Shown here piece by piece: positions 35,108-43,916 of a stretch of 64,000 nt of DNA. Within the stretch, counting starts at the first letter, position 1; each line of letters starts with the position of its first letter. Under the pieces are notes generated by a model, which was given only the letters and a program-made list of their open reading frames with translations, did no database searches and was not told the origin of the DNA. The stretch spans positions 62,001 through 126,000 of the forward strand of contig NZ_SMMI01000008.1 in assembly GCF_009733535.1 (NCBI RefSeq). The letters are read 5' to 3'. Origin of the DNA: Sphingobacterium endophyticum (GTDB lineage Bacteria > Bacteroidota > Bacteroidia > Sphingobacteriales > Sphingobacteriaceae). Both the position numbers and the translations under genes were made by a program.

Positions 35108-35320
35108 TTAAATTGAAAAATACCTTAGTGAGCCTCAAATTTAACAATTTATAAGGCTATAAGTATATAAAATACAAATCTTTTTGATTTTGTGGATAAT
35201 TCCTTAGAAAATCATACCGCATACAATATTTTTAACCATTAATTACACTATTCTTATTTAATTATTTATTAAGAAAATCAACAAAGTTTGTTTTTAGCAA
35301 TGATAATTTTACAAAATAAA

Positions 35321-35338
35321 CTCTACTAGTTTAGTAGT
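35321..35338 (+). promoter_or_regulatory. Inverted repeat upstream of the TlpA gene
   Basis: CTACTA / TAGTAG arms with a 3-nt centre lie just upstream of the -7 element, about where -33 contacts would be. Possible operator; function unknown. Confidence 0.3.
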
Positions 35339-35345
35339 TTATTTC

Positions 35346-35353
35346 TAAATTTG
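35346..35353 (+). promoter_or_regulatory. -7 promoter element of the TlpA gene
   Basis: TAAATTTG matches TAnnTTTG; it lies 18 nt before the ATG at 35372. Confidence 0.5.
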
Positions 35354-35371
35354 AAACCATAAATATAGATC

Positions 35372-36037
35372 ATGAAGAAATTAATATTTTTATTAGCGAT
35401 TATACCCAGTATCCTATTTGCCCAAACAAAAGAGGAGTTAATTGCTCAGGTCAAAGCAAATCCTAAGGATGTAAACTCCATTCGATTGATTCAAAAAGTT
35501 GGCGGATATTATCCCGAATATCAAGAATTAGCAGATTTATTTAAAACGTTGGACAAAAAAGTCAGAAAAACCAATGACGGAAAAATCTTCGAACGTTATT
35601 TAGATGCTTTGAAAAATACCATGCCTGGCAAAAAAGCTCCAAGCATTACCCAATTGGACTTAAACGGTGAACCTTATGCATTATCGGATCTAAAAGGAAA
35701 ATATGTCCTGGTAGATTTTTGGGCATCTTGGTGTCCTCCCTGCCGCGAAGAGAACCCCAAACTTGTCAAAACTTATGCGGAATTCAAGGATAAGAATTTC
35801 GAAATATTAGGAGTCTCTTTTGACCGGGAATTTAATGCATGGGCAAAGGCCGTTAAGGATGATAACCTAACCTGGAAACATGTCTCGGACCTTCAGGGAT
35901 GGAATAGCTCTGCCGGTCAGTCTTATGGAGTAAAGGCGATCCCCCAAAATATCCTTGTCGATCCCGAAGGAAAAGTTATTGCTAGAAACCTTCATGGTGA
36001 TGACCTTAACAATAAACTTAGGGAAATCCTCAAATAA
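35372..36037 (+). CDS. TlpA-like thiol-disulfide oxidoreductase
   Basis: The 221-residue protein has a signal peptide (MKKLIFLLAIIPSILFAQ), a short helical region (about 20-85) and a thioredoxin-fold domain with WASWCPPCREENP (CPPC, residue about 127) and the cis-Pro region VKAIPQNILVDPEG. It lacks the DUF4369 domain of the paralogue at the left edge. It should act in periplasmic thiol reduction; the partner is unknown. Monocistronic: its promoter and terminator are both visible. Confidence 0.92.
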   Translation: MKKLIFLLAIIPSILFAQTKEELIAQVKANPKDVNSIRLIQKVGGYYPEYQELADLFKTLDKKVRKTNDGKIFERYLDALKNTMPGKKAPSITQLDLNGEPYALSDLKGKYVLVDFWASWCPPCREENPKLVKTYAEFKDKNFEILGVSFDREFNAWAKAVKDDNLTWKHVSDLQGWNSSAGQSYGVKAIPQNILVDPEGKVIARNLHGDDLNNKLREILK

Positions 36038-36059
36038 AAAATACTACCGAAAAACATAT

Positions 36060-36093
36060 CAGCCGTTTCAACTTATGAAATGGCTTTTTTTAT
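36060..36093 (+). terminator. Terminator after the TlpA gene
   Basis: AGCCGTTTCA / TGAAATGGCT arms are followed by TTTTTTT. Confidence 0.8.
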
Positions 36094-36160
36094 CCCTTAA
36101 AAACCACTTTATGTAGATTATCCTCATAGGATTTATACAATCCTCTATTTCCTCCTTGCT

Positions 36161-36309
36161 TCGTGTTTCAGTCGTGTTTTGGTCGAGACTTGTCCACACC
36201 TTGGTTTGACATTGTCCACAGCTCGTCCGCTTGTGAGCGGACGAGCTCCGGATGAGTTTTGGACAAGCTGTGGATGAGACACGAGCAAAACACGAACAAA
36301 ACACGAGTA
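36161..36309. repeat. About 150-bp imperfect inverted-repeat element, REP/MITE-like
   Basis: The 385-bp convergent gap 36038-36423 contains a structured, relatively GC-rich block. Its core is a perfect 12-bp hairpin (AGCTCGTCCGCT, loop TGTG, 36220-36247). The flanks continue the symmetry imperfectly: TCGTGTTT units and TTGTCCACA on the left, mirrored by GTGGAT, GGACAA and repeated ACACGAGCAAA/ACACGAACAAA units on the right. Within each arm the 9-11 bp unit CGTGTTTTG is repeated in tandem. There is no coding potential, although spurious frames run through it. It looks like a mobile or amplified intergenic palindrome; copy number elsewhere is unknown. Confidence 0.7.
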
Positions 36310-36357
36310 ATACCAAAGCTGGGCCTGCCCAACCTCCCTTAGCATGTAAAATGTCTT

Positions 36358-36396
36358 ATAAAAAAACATGGACCCTAAGTCTCCTTAGAATCCATG
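36358..36396 (-). terminator. Terminator after the beta-propeller gene
   Basis: On the minus strand CATGGA..CTAAG / CTTAG..TCCATG with loop GAGA is followed by TTTTTTT. It lies between the inverted-repeat element and the gene. Confidence 0.8.
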
Positions 36397-36423
36397 AAAA
36401 TTATGTTTGTAAAAAGCTTAAAC

Positions 36424-37245
36424 TTAATTCAGTTGGTAAGCAACTACGCTATTGTTTAAAAAGGTGGGTACATACAGAATTTTATCCTTTTGATTATATC
36501 CTAAATCTGCTGTTTTCATTTTATCACGAACATCTAAAAGTTCGGTTACAGTACCGTTTGCTCCAATATGGTAGATTAATCCTCCCCAACAAGTAACCAG
36601 GAAACTTCCATCACCTACCGGCTCTAATCCATCACCACCTAATTGTAATCCTTTCGCAAGAACTGTATAGTTTTTGTTGGCATCAATTTTCCACAACTCA
36701 GGACCAGCCATAGCATAAAGCGAACCATCAATAACTCTTAAACCGTTTACGTCTTTTACATCCTTCATAAATAAGGTAGGCTTATTATTATGGATCAAAT
36801 AGATTTCTCCTTTTCTAGTATCTGATACGTACACTTTACCATTGCTGTCGGTCGCAACATCATTTAGAAATTGAGCCCCAGGAACTTTAATTTGATTAAT
36901 TACATTACCCGTAATCATATCAATGACAACGACCTCGTCAATATCTGCAACATATAACAAGTCCTTGTACATGGCCAAACCTTTAGGGGCATTTAATCCC
37001 TGTACCCATGTTGCATCTTTCAAGCTACCATCCATGTTTAGGATAGCAATGCCACCCATTCCATCTTTGGCAGAACCATCGCCATCGATTAATGAAACAT
37101 ATAATGCGGATTTCTCAGGAGCATAGAGCACTGATTCAGGGGTAGGCAACTGATCTTTTGATTCCCAAAGCTGGGTTAATTTTTTTTGACTAAATCCAAC
37201 TTGTGAACAGATGAATAATAGCGCGAATAAAATGGTAGTTTTCAT
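36424..37245 (-). CDS. Exported SMP-30/NHL-like beta-propeller protein
   Basis: The 273-residue protein has a signal peptide (MKTTILFALLFICSQVGFSQ). The mature part opens PTPESVLYAPEKSALYVSLIDG and continues with blade-like repeats (LNAPKGLAMYKDLLYVADIDEVVVIDM, FLNDVATDSNGKVYVSDTRKGEIYLI, GGDGLEPVGDGSFLVTCWGG). This is an SMP-30/gluconolactonase-like or NHL propeller. A lactonase role is possible, but I cannot confirm the calcium ligands. Genes on both sides use their own transcription units. Confidence 0.82.
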   Translation of the reverse strand: MKTTILFALLFICSQVGFSQKKLTQLWESKDQLPTPESVLYAPEKSALYVSLIDGDGSAKDGMGGIAILNMDGSLKDATWVQGLNAPKGLAMYKDLLYVADIDEVVVIDMITGNVINQIKVPGAQFLNDVATDSNGKVYVSDTRKGEIYLIHNNKPTLFMKDVKDVNGLRVIDGSLYAMAGPELWKIDANKNYTVLAKGLQLGGDGLEPVGDGSFLVTCWGGLIYHIGANGTVTELLDVRDKMKTADLGYNQKDKILYVPTFLNNSVVAYQLN

Positions 37246-37377
37246 GATAGTCGGGTTAATTTTTAATCTAATACTTTTAAATATAACATTTTTTAAAGGT
37301 TTTTGTTAGGTTTTAGATGAGAAATCCTTATTTTCAGTGACTCTCAATTCTAAACTTAAAAAATACATCGAAAGGAT

Positions 37378-38784
37378 ATGAAACCATTTTTGGACGAAAA
37401 TTTTCTCCTGCAGAGCCGGGTTGCTGAAGAGCTCTACCACGACTTTGCAAAGGACCTACCCATCATCGACTACCATAATCACTTACCTCCAAATGAGGTC
37501 GCTGCCAATAAACAATTTTCAAACATTACGGAAATTTGGCTACATGGAGACCATTATAAGTGGAGAGCAATGCGTGCAAATGGAATTGATGAAAAATTTA
37601 TTACCGGCTCGGGAACTGATCAAGAGAAATTTAAGAAATGGGCAGAAACAGTACCTTACACCCTTAGAAATCCCCTCTATCATTGGACTCATTTAGAGCT
37701 ACAGCGCTATTTTGGGATACACGATCTTCTATCAGGAGAAAATGCCGATGCTATCTATGAAAAGACGAGCCAGGACTTGGGCAAACCGGATATGTCGGTG
37801 CATGGGTTATTGCAACAAATGAAAGTCGAAACCATTTGTACTACCGACGACCCTATAGATTCCTTGGAATTCCATCAAGTATATGCTCAGAAACCGGGAG
37901 GATTTGACATGTTTCCAGCATTCAGGCCGGATAAAGCGATGAGTCCCGAAAATACGGAGGCATTCAACCAATACGTCGACAAATTGGCGGAGGTTTGCAA
38001 TACAGAAATTCAGGATTTCCAAAGTTATATCGAGGCATTAAAATCGAGGCATGATTACTTTGCCGAAAATGGCTGCTGTGTTTCTGACCACGGCCTAAGT
38101 CACCTTTACGCAGATGACTATACCGAATCAGAAATTATTACGATCTTCCAAAAGGTTAGGACGGGGAACGCATTAAATAATGAAGAAACAAATAAGTTTA
38201 AATCAGCATTGTTGATGTATTTTGCAGAATGGGATAATGAAAAGAATTGGGTTCAACAATTTCATGTTGGTGCATTTAGAAATACAAATGCTGCGGCGCT
38301 GAAAAAATTAGGCCCGGATACTGGTTTTGATAGCATCGGAGATTATAGCCAAGGCTTGGGTCTTGTTAAGTTTTTGGGGAAGCTATCGGAAAAAGGTCAG
38401 TTGGGCAAAACGATTTTATATAATTTGAACGCTTCGGACAACGATTTATTTGCAGCGATGTGCGGCAATTTTAATGATGGTTCAATCGCTGGTAAAATCC
38501 AATATGGATCTGCCTGGTGGTACCATGACCAAAAAGATGGCATGACCAAACAGATAAATAGTCTATCCAACATTGGGTTGATCAGTCGATTTGTAGGTAT
38601 GTTGACCGACTCAAGGAGCTTTTTATCCTTCCCTCGCCACGAATACTTTAGAAGACTTCTTTGCAATATTTTTGCAGAAGATATCGTCAACGGCGAACTT
38701 CCACATGACATCAAATGGATTGGAAAAATCATTCAGGACATCTGTTATTACAATGCCAAAGGATATTTTCCATTCAAGAAATAG
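37378..38784 (+). CDS. uxaC: Glucuronate (uronate) isomerase
   Basis: The 468-residue protein matches UxaC over its whole length. It has the amidohydrolase-like metal motif DYHNHLPP near residue 32, the uronate-isomerase stretch FSNITEIWLHGDHYKWRAMRANG, TTDDPIDSLEFH, and the C-terminal LTDSRSFLSFPRHEYFRRLLCN. It interconverts D-glucuronate/D-fructuronate and D-galacturonate/D-tagaturonate at the entry of hexuronate catabolism. No uxaB, uxuA or kdg genes are adjacent, so the rest of the pathway lies elsewhere. It ends 4 bp before the convergent LOG-family gene. Confidence 0.96.
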   Translation: MKPFLDENFLLQSRVAEELYHDFAKDLPIIDYHNHLPPNEVAANKQFSNITEIWLHGDHYKWRAMRANGIDEKFITGSGTDQEKFKKWAETVPYTLRNPLYHWTHLELQRYFGIHDLLSGENADAIYEKTSQDLGKPDMSVHGLLQQMKVETICTTDDPIDSLEFHQVYAQKPGGFDMFPAFRPDKAMSPENTEAFNQYVDKLAEVCNTEIQDFQSYIEALKSRHDYFAENGCCVSDHGLSHLYADDYTESEIITIFQKVRTGNALNNEETNKFKSALLMYFAEWDNEKNWVQQFHVGAFRNTNAAALKKLGPDTGFDSIGDYSQGLGLVKFLGKLSEKGQLGKTILYNLNASDNDLFAAMCGNFNDGSIAGKIQYGSAWWYHDQKDGMTKQINSLSNIGLISRFVGMLTDSRSFLSFPRHEYFRRLLCNIFAEDIVNGELPHDIKWIGKIIQDICYYNAKGYFPFKK

Positions 38785-38788
38785 TCCA

Positions 38789-39376
38789 TTAAGACCGTTG
38801 TATATTCAGCCATTTTGGAACAGGTGGAGCTTCATAAGCCTCCATTTGTTCCAATAAATCTTCAATATTATCGGAATATAAAATCATTTTTTGATTTTCC
38901 TCCTTTAACAGTCCGGAATCCACCATATGCTGTATAAAGGCAATTAAATGATCATAAAAACCATTGACATTCAGAATACCGATAGGTTTTTTGTGCAGGC
39001 CAAGCTGTCCCCAAGTGGTCATTTCAAATAGTTCTTCCATCGTTCCAAATCCACCGGGCAAAGCAATTACCCCATCACATAATGCATTCATTTTAGCCTT
39101 GCGCTCATGCATCGTATCAACCTCAATCAATTGGGTAATCCCACTGTGACCAATCTCTTTGCTATTTAAGAATTGTGGTATAACCCCAATCACCTGACCA
39201 TGATTTTCCATAGCCGCATCAGCAACAGCACCCATTAAACCAACTCTCCCACCACCATACACCAAAGTAATTCCTTTATCCGCAAAAACCTTCCCAACCT
39301 CTTGAGCTGCCTCAATAAACTCAGAGCCATGACCAGGACTCGACGCACAGAATACAACGATTTTTTTAAGTTTCAT
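38789..39376 (-). CDS. LOG-family protein (TIGR00730 Rossmann fold nucleotide hydrolase)
   Basis: The 195-residue protein carries the signature PGGFGTMEEL (residues about 106-115) and the N-terminal YGGGRVGLMGAVADAA. LOG proteins hydrolyse nucleoside 5'-monophosphates at the glycosidic bond (cytokinin-nucleotide activation in plants); in bacteria they are usually purine-nucleotide phosphoribohydrolases. It is soluble. The gene is preceded on its strand by the repeat region 39385-39550. Confidence 0.9.
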   Translation of the reverse strand: MKLKKIVVFCASSPGHGSEFIEAAQEVGKVFADKGITLVYGGGRVGLMGAVADAAMENHGQVIGVIPQFLNSKEIGHSGITQLIEVDTMHERKAKMNALCDGVIALPGGFGTMEELFEMTTWGQLGLHKKPIGILNVNGFYDHLIAFIQHMVDSGLLKEENQKMILYSDNIEDLLEQMEAYEAPPVPKWLNIQRS

Positions 39377-39394
39377 GGATAAAGATAGTTAAAA

Positions 39395-39550
39395 GTAGTT
39401 AGTAGTTAGTAGTTAGATGAATGCATGGTTGGATAGTAGTTAGTAGTTAGATTGAATGCATGGTTACTAATTAGTAAGTTTTATAGGCTCTTATGTCTTT
39501 TGCCTTTTGTCTTTCGTCTAACTACTAAATACTTTATACTAAATACTAAC
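39395..39550. repeat. Intergenic direct and inverted repeats built on TAGTTAG
   Basis: Two near-identical units of about 30 bp, 39401-39430 and 39435-39465, each consist of AGTAGTTAGTAGTTAGAT plus GAATGCATGGTT and differ by one inserted base. Downstream, GTCTAACTACTAAATAC and CTAAATACTAAC (39516-39550) are inverted relative to them. The region is noncoding, within the 238-bp gap between the LOG gene start and the outer-membrane protein gene. Origin by slippage or as a dispersed repeat is possible. Confidence 0.65.
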
Positions 39551-39582
39551 CAAAAGGCCCCAGTGTAGGAAATCTGGGACCT
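39550..39582 (-). terminator. Terminator after the outer-membrane beta-barrel gene
   Basis: On the minus strand AAGGTCCCAG / CTGGGGCCTT arms with a 10-nt loop are followed by TTGG; the U-tract is short. Confidence 0.6.
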
Positions 39583-39614
39583 TAATTAACTAAACATTGA
39601 AACAAAGATTTTTA

Positions 39615-42044
39615 TTAGTTTGATGACGCGCGGTCTTTTTCTTCGTTTTTGGAGTCACTTTTTCGGATCTGTTGTTTCAGGTTACCGAATTTATAGGTGA
39701 ATGTTAAACGGACTGCCTGCGAATCATTGTATTGTCGAATTTTCGATTGGTATTCGAAGAAATCCGTTGACAAGTTATTTCTGTTTGTTCTGAACACATC
39801 GGTTACGGCAAGTTTCAAGGAGCTTTTCTGGTCTTTAAAGTTATAGTTTGCACCAAGATCAGCATTGAACCTTCCGTGGATTTTAAAGGTGTTATAGATG
39901 AAAGGCGTATTGCCGTTCAAAGAAGCCTCTAAAGACCATTGCGGATGGATTTTGAAACTATGGAAACTGTTTACCTGAACAAAGAATGAACCTTGGTCTA
40001 CATGGTATCCCGCAATAGGACCCTTGAAGTGCATATAGATTCCGGTAATATTATTGTTCATGGTCCAGATCTTACCCACTTTGAAAGGAATGTTCATATT
40101 TAAGTAGGAAGTTGTGGATTTACCTAAGTTTTCACGAGTAACCCAAGTCGTATTGGTCGTGGTATCCTGCCCCATGCTTTCTACAATCGCATCGTTTGTG
40201 AAATCACTACCCAATGTGAAATTGAACATCTTCATTAAGGTGTAGTTTAATGTAAAGCCATGCGTATATTGAGGATTTACATAAGGATTACCTTCTTGAT
40301 AGGTCAATTTATCAATATAATATCTAAATGGATTTAAAAACCTATAGTTCGGACGAGTTACTTTCTTGGCATATCCCAAAGAGAAAATATGGTTTTCGCT
40401 CATGTTATATCCAATATTAGCAGAAGGGAAAAGGTCTAAATAATCACGTTTTACCCTTGTGCTATTGGTAATAGAATTACCGTCGGAGATGGTATATTCA
40501 GCTCTTAAACCTGCTTTTGCCGTCCATTTTCCGAATACACGGTTATAATCTAAGTAGGCTGCAGCGATCTGTTCATCATAAATAAATAAATTGGATTTGC
40601 TTATCACATTTTGCCAGGTGTCACCAATCAATTTGTCGAAGACCATATTGTTATCAGATTTCACCTTACTGTATTTCAAACCAGCTTCCAGTCCTCCGTT
40701 TTTTAATGGTTTCACATAGTCTAATTTACCTACATAGATATCGATATCGGTAGGCATATTACTTCTTTCATGCTCTTCAGGTTTAAAAAGATCGCCATTA
40801 GGTCTTTCCGTTCTGTAGGTATAGTTCATGTTTGAACGATTTTTGAAAGTACTCCAGTCTAAATCCAAAGTCAACTTTTGACCAAGGGTATCCATTTTAT
40901 ATTCGTTATTGAAATTAAATGACATGCGATCCAAGCTCATTTTATTTCTAGATGGAGACATCAAAATCGTATCGATGGAGTTCAATCCAAAGCCAATATC
41001 GGTTTGAGAATTATTTGTTGCATTTTCAGCATAGGAATTCCCCGACACTTGGAACATCATGGTATTCATTTCAGATGTTTTCTGTTCGATACCAACACGA
41101 TAGTTATGACTATTATTTTTCTCGATTAAAGCTGCATTTTGGTCAAAAAATGTAGATTTAGAACCATCAGGGATTTCACGGAAAATATTAATATCCATCT
41201 CCTCTTTATTGTTGGTATAAGCATAAGACCCAAATAAAGTAGTATTGTTCTTTTTATAATTCAGGTTCAGCGAGCTGTTACCACGCATATGTCTACCGTG
41301 AGCAGCAGAAGCCACGAAAGTACCATTATATCCTTCGGTTCTATTTTTCTTCAGTACGATGTTAATCGTTCCTACGGCACCTTCAGCATCATCTTTAGCT
41401 GATCTGGTGGTCGTAACTTCCACACTTTTGATCTGACCTGCATCGGTAGATTTTAAGAATGTTGCCAATTGTTCGCCAGACATAAATGTTTGTCTGCCAT
41501 CAATTGTTACGTTAACTCCTTGTTGCCCCATCAATTGAAGATTATCATCTTTATCCACACTTACCCCAGGCGCACGTTTCACAACTTCAAGGGCATTGTT
41601 TCCAGCAGCTAAAGTTGAATTCTCCACATTAAGGACCAGCTTACCATTCACATTTTGTACCATTGGTACTTGGCGCTGAACAGTCACGGCTTCAATAGCT
41701 TGGCTATTCGAGCTGATAATAATATCAGGAACTTCGAAAGTTTTATCACCCAATTCGAACACAGCTGATTTGCCCTTGCTGAATCCTACTGAGGTAACTT
41801 CGATATAGTAAGTTCCTTTCGGTGCTTTGAGAATGGTATAAGCTCCATTTTCATCTGTCACTGCACTTTTTATTAAAACATTTGCTGAAGAGGACATCAG
41901 GTAGATTGAGGCAGATGCTACAGGTTGGTTATCCTGATTGAGCACCTTTCCTTTTATATCTGTATCCTGAACAGCAGGTCCGGCTAGGGCTTTGCTGGCA
42001 ACTGCAGCGATAAAGAGGATAATGATTGTAATTATTCGTCCCAT
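39615..42044 (-). CDS. Outer-membrane beta-barrel protein with CarboxypepD_reg domain (TonB receptor-like, OMP_b-brl_3 type)
   Basis: The 809-residue protein has a signal peptide (MGRIITIIILFIAAVASKALAGP) and a CarboxypepD_reg-like domain at about 30-110. A plug-like segment follows (NALEVVKRAPGVSVDKDDNLQLMGQQGVNVTIDGRQTFMSGEQLATFLKS). The long barrel is of the outer-membrane family often annotated TonB-dependent receptor, ending VRLTFTYKFGNLKQQ. The C-terminus continues past the last strand with a charged tail (SDSKNEEKDRASSN), unlike most receptors. Ligand unknown. It lies 57 bp downstream of the PspC gene and could share its transcript. Confidence 0.88.
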   Translation of the reverse strand: MGRIITIIILFIAAVASKALAGPAVQDTDIKGKVLNQDNQPVASASIYLMSSSANVLIKSAVTDENGAYTILKAPKGTYYIEVTSVGFSKGKSAVFELGDKTFEVPDIIISSNSQAIEAVTVQRQVPMVQNVNGKLVLNVENSTLAAGNNALEVVKRAPGVSVDKDDNLQLMGQQGVNVTIDGRQTFMSGEQLATFLKSTDAGQIKSVEVTTTRSAKDDAEGAVGTINIVLKKNRTEGYNGTFVASAAHGRHMRGNSSLNLNYKKNNTTLFGSYAYTNNKEEMDINIFREIPDGSKSTFFDQNAALIEKNNSHNYRVGIEQKTSEMNTMMFQVSGNSYAENATNNSQTDIGFGLNSIDTILMSPSRNKMSLDRMSFNFNNEYKMDTLGQKLTLDLDWSTFKNRSNMNYTYRTERPNGDLFKPEEHERSNMPTDIDIYVGKLDYVKPLKNGGLEAGLKYSKVKSDNNMVFDKLIGDTWQNVISKSNLFIYDEQIAAAYLDYNRVFGKWTAKAGLRAEYTISDGNSITNSTRVKRDYLDLFPSANIGYNMSENHIFSLGYAKKVTRPNYRFLNPFRYYIDKLTYQEGNPYVNPQYTHGFTLNYTLMKMFNFTLGSDFTNDAIVESMGQDTTTNTTWVTRENLGKSTTSYLNMNIPFKVGKIWTMNNNITGIYMHFKGPIAGYHVDQGSFFVQVNSFHSFKIHPQWSLEASLNGNTPFIYNTFKIHGRFNADLGANYNFKDQKSSLKLAVTDVFRTNRNNLSTDFFEYQSKIRQYNDSQAVRLTFTYKFGNLKQQIRKSDSKNEEKDRASSN

Positions 42045-42101
42045 TTTTAATATTGGCTAGTATGTTTAATTTTTAATAGTTGGTTTGGTAAAATATGTAT
42101 T

Positions 42102-43892
42102 TTAAGCATTGCTGTCTACTGTAGACGACTCCTTGTCTTCAGAGGTTGCTTCTGTTTTATCTTTTTTCGTTTCGTCAGCTTCTTCCTTGGCTTTCTTTTC
42201 TTTTTCTTTCTTTTGTTCCTTCAGTTCCTCAAGGCGTTCTTCTTCCGCTTTAGCTTTTTCTTCCTCCAATTTCAAAATACATTTCAAACCACTTTTAGTC
42301 ATAATCCATTCTGAAGTCTTTGAATTTCCTTCAGCTTTGCAATTCCAGGTTTCAATTTCCCTAAGTTTATTTTGAAGGTTTTCATCTATTATAACTTTCG
42401 TTCCAACAGGAAGGAAAAGATTCACATGTACATGTTGAGCACGGATCAGCTGTTTCTCCTGTAATGTAAAATGGCTATTGAAATAAATGTTATTATCTTC
42501 TTGTTTAACCGAATAGTTTATTTTACCGGCTCTATTGGAAGCATCTGCATATGATCCTCCTTTTGCAAAATAATTGTACTGTAGATAAGGGGCTTTTAAT
42601 GAATCCAATGGTTCAATATTTAAGGATATATCTTTGCGCAAATAATTGCCGACCAATGATCCAACTTTGAATCCATTTTCTCTATTGTTATTAAAATCTT
42701 CATCCGTTGTTTTAATCACCCGAATGTCGTTCTCAGAAAGAATATAGGTATCCTTAGGCTCAATTGTCTTCTCTACAGAGATTGTACTTTCTTGATTGGT
42801 GTCTTGATTCGTAACGACAACAAAATAAAGAATCATGACAATCGATACAATCCAAGCCGCCAATAGTGACATGCTCGCATAATTATTCATTGGCCTAGTT
42901 TTAAATACCACGCGAAGCATGATAAAGAAAATCGCCAATAAAGGAATAATGATCGCGGCACAACCGGCAAGGATGGCAAAGAATGCTGAAGTAGGATCCA
43001 GAACTTCTAAAGGATCGAAGAAGAGATCGTTCGTGTATCCCATAATATTCAGAACGTTGAATACAAAGAATATAAACATACCGATGATACTAAGTCCGGC
43101 CCAAATAAGGACTAAAACGCCTAAAATTTTACCGATTACCGAGAAAAAAGACCCTAAAGAGTTTCCAACCGAACGAGCTCCTCGACTAATATGCTCGCCG
43201 GCTCCGGAAAAATTTTCACGGACACCTTTCATTTCTTCGTCAAAAGATTTCTTGAAGTTGTGGAGGTTAGCTTGTTCGCCACGCATAGCCAATTTATCGG
43301 CACGAGTAGTAGCTTTCGGCATTACTGCCCATAAAACGAAGTACAACAATACACCTGAACCACCAAATAGGAAGAAGAGTACGAAGATAATTCTCACCCA
43401 TTTCGCTTCAATGTTAAAGTAGTGACCTAATCCACTACATACTCCGCTAAGGACTTTATCGTCCATATCACGCATCAATTTCTTAGATGTCAAGTACTCT
43501 GTAAAACCGAAATCGGCATTCTGTTCTTTATTTTCTTTGCTTTCCTCTTGTTGAGGTTCTGCTTGTTCAGCTTGATCCGCAAAAGCCGCTTTAGGTTCTG
43601 CTTCAGCACGTGGTTCGTCATCAATTTCAACATCGAAATCGCTAACTCTCCCCATTTGAGCAATAACCTGATCGACATCTTCACGATTAATAACTTCCTT
43701 ACGACCCGTTTGGATGCGTTCAGAAAACATTTCCGCAATACGATTTTCGATATCCTCTAGGATTTCACGGCTATCTTCAGAATTCCCAAAGTGCCTTTTA
43801 ATCTCGATCATGTATGACCGCAGGGTCTCATAGGCATCCTCCTCAATGTGGAAGACGATACTGTTTATATTGATAATTATAGTCTTGTTCAT
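42102..43892 (-). CDS. PspC-domain membrane protein with charged tail
   Basis: The 596-residue protein has a conserved soluble N-terminus (TIIININSIVFHIEEDAYETLRSYMIEI, about 1-90). An acidic linker leads to a PspC domain at about 135-200 (KLMRDMDDKVLSGVCSGLGHYFNIEAKWVRIIFVLFFLFGGSGVLLYFVLWAVMP). Several membrane helices, a periplasmic beta-rich region and a strongly charged C-terminal tail (about 540-596, runs of EKEKKAKEEADETKKDK) complete it. PspC proteins sense envelope stress. The upstream PadR gene is 24 bp away on the same strand, a common Bacteroidota pair. Confidence 0.92.
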   Translation of the reverse strand: MNKTIIININSIVFHIEEDAYETLRSYMIEIKRHFGNSEDSREILEDIENRIAEMFSERIQTGRKEVINREDVDQVIAQMGRVSDFDVEIDDEPRAEAEPKAAFADQAEQAEPQQEESKENKEQNADFGFTEYLTSKKLMRDMDDKVLSGVCSGLGHYFNIEAKWVRIIFVLFFLFGGSGVLLYFVLWAVMPKATTRADKLAMRGEQANLHNFKKSFDEEMKGVRENFSGAGEHISRGARSVGNSLGSFFSVIGKILGVLVLIWAGLSIIGMFIFFVFNVLNIMGYTNDLFFDPLEVLDPTSAFFAILAGCAAIIIPLLAIFFIMLRVVFKTRPMNNYASMSLLAAWIVSIVMILYFVVVTNQDTNQESTISVEKTIEPKDTYILSENDIRVIKTTDEDFNNNRENGFKVGSLVGNYLRKDISLNIEPLDSLKAPYLQYNYFAKGGSYADASNRAGKINYSVKQEDNNIYFNSHFTLQEKQLIRAQHVHVNLFLPVGTKVIIDENLQNKLREIETWNCKAEGNSKTSEWIMTKSGLKCILKLEEEKAKAEEERLEELKEQKKEKEKKAKEEADETKKDKTEATSEDKESSTVDSNA

Positions 43893-43916
43893 GGCTGTAT
43901 TTAGTTAATGGTATAG

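Noticed and set aside
36068..36596. Open frames of 74-114 codons on both strands across the palindromic region
   Set aside because: They arise from the symmetric repeat and from terminator sequence, have no signal, domain or ribosome site, and overlap the end of the propeller gene.
39395..39550. Possible CRISPR array
   Set aside because: Only two direct units with almost no spacer, no cas genes anywhere in the window, and an inverted partner.
42919..43422. A 167-codon plus-strand frame opposite the PspC gene
   Set aside because: It is antisense to a well-supported membrane protein; its basic, Lys/Arg/Pro-rich content is the usual shadow of hydrophobic codons.
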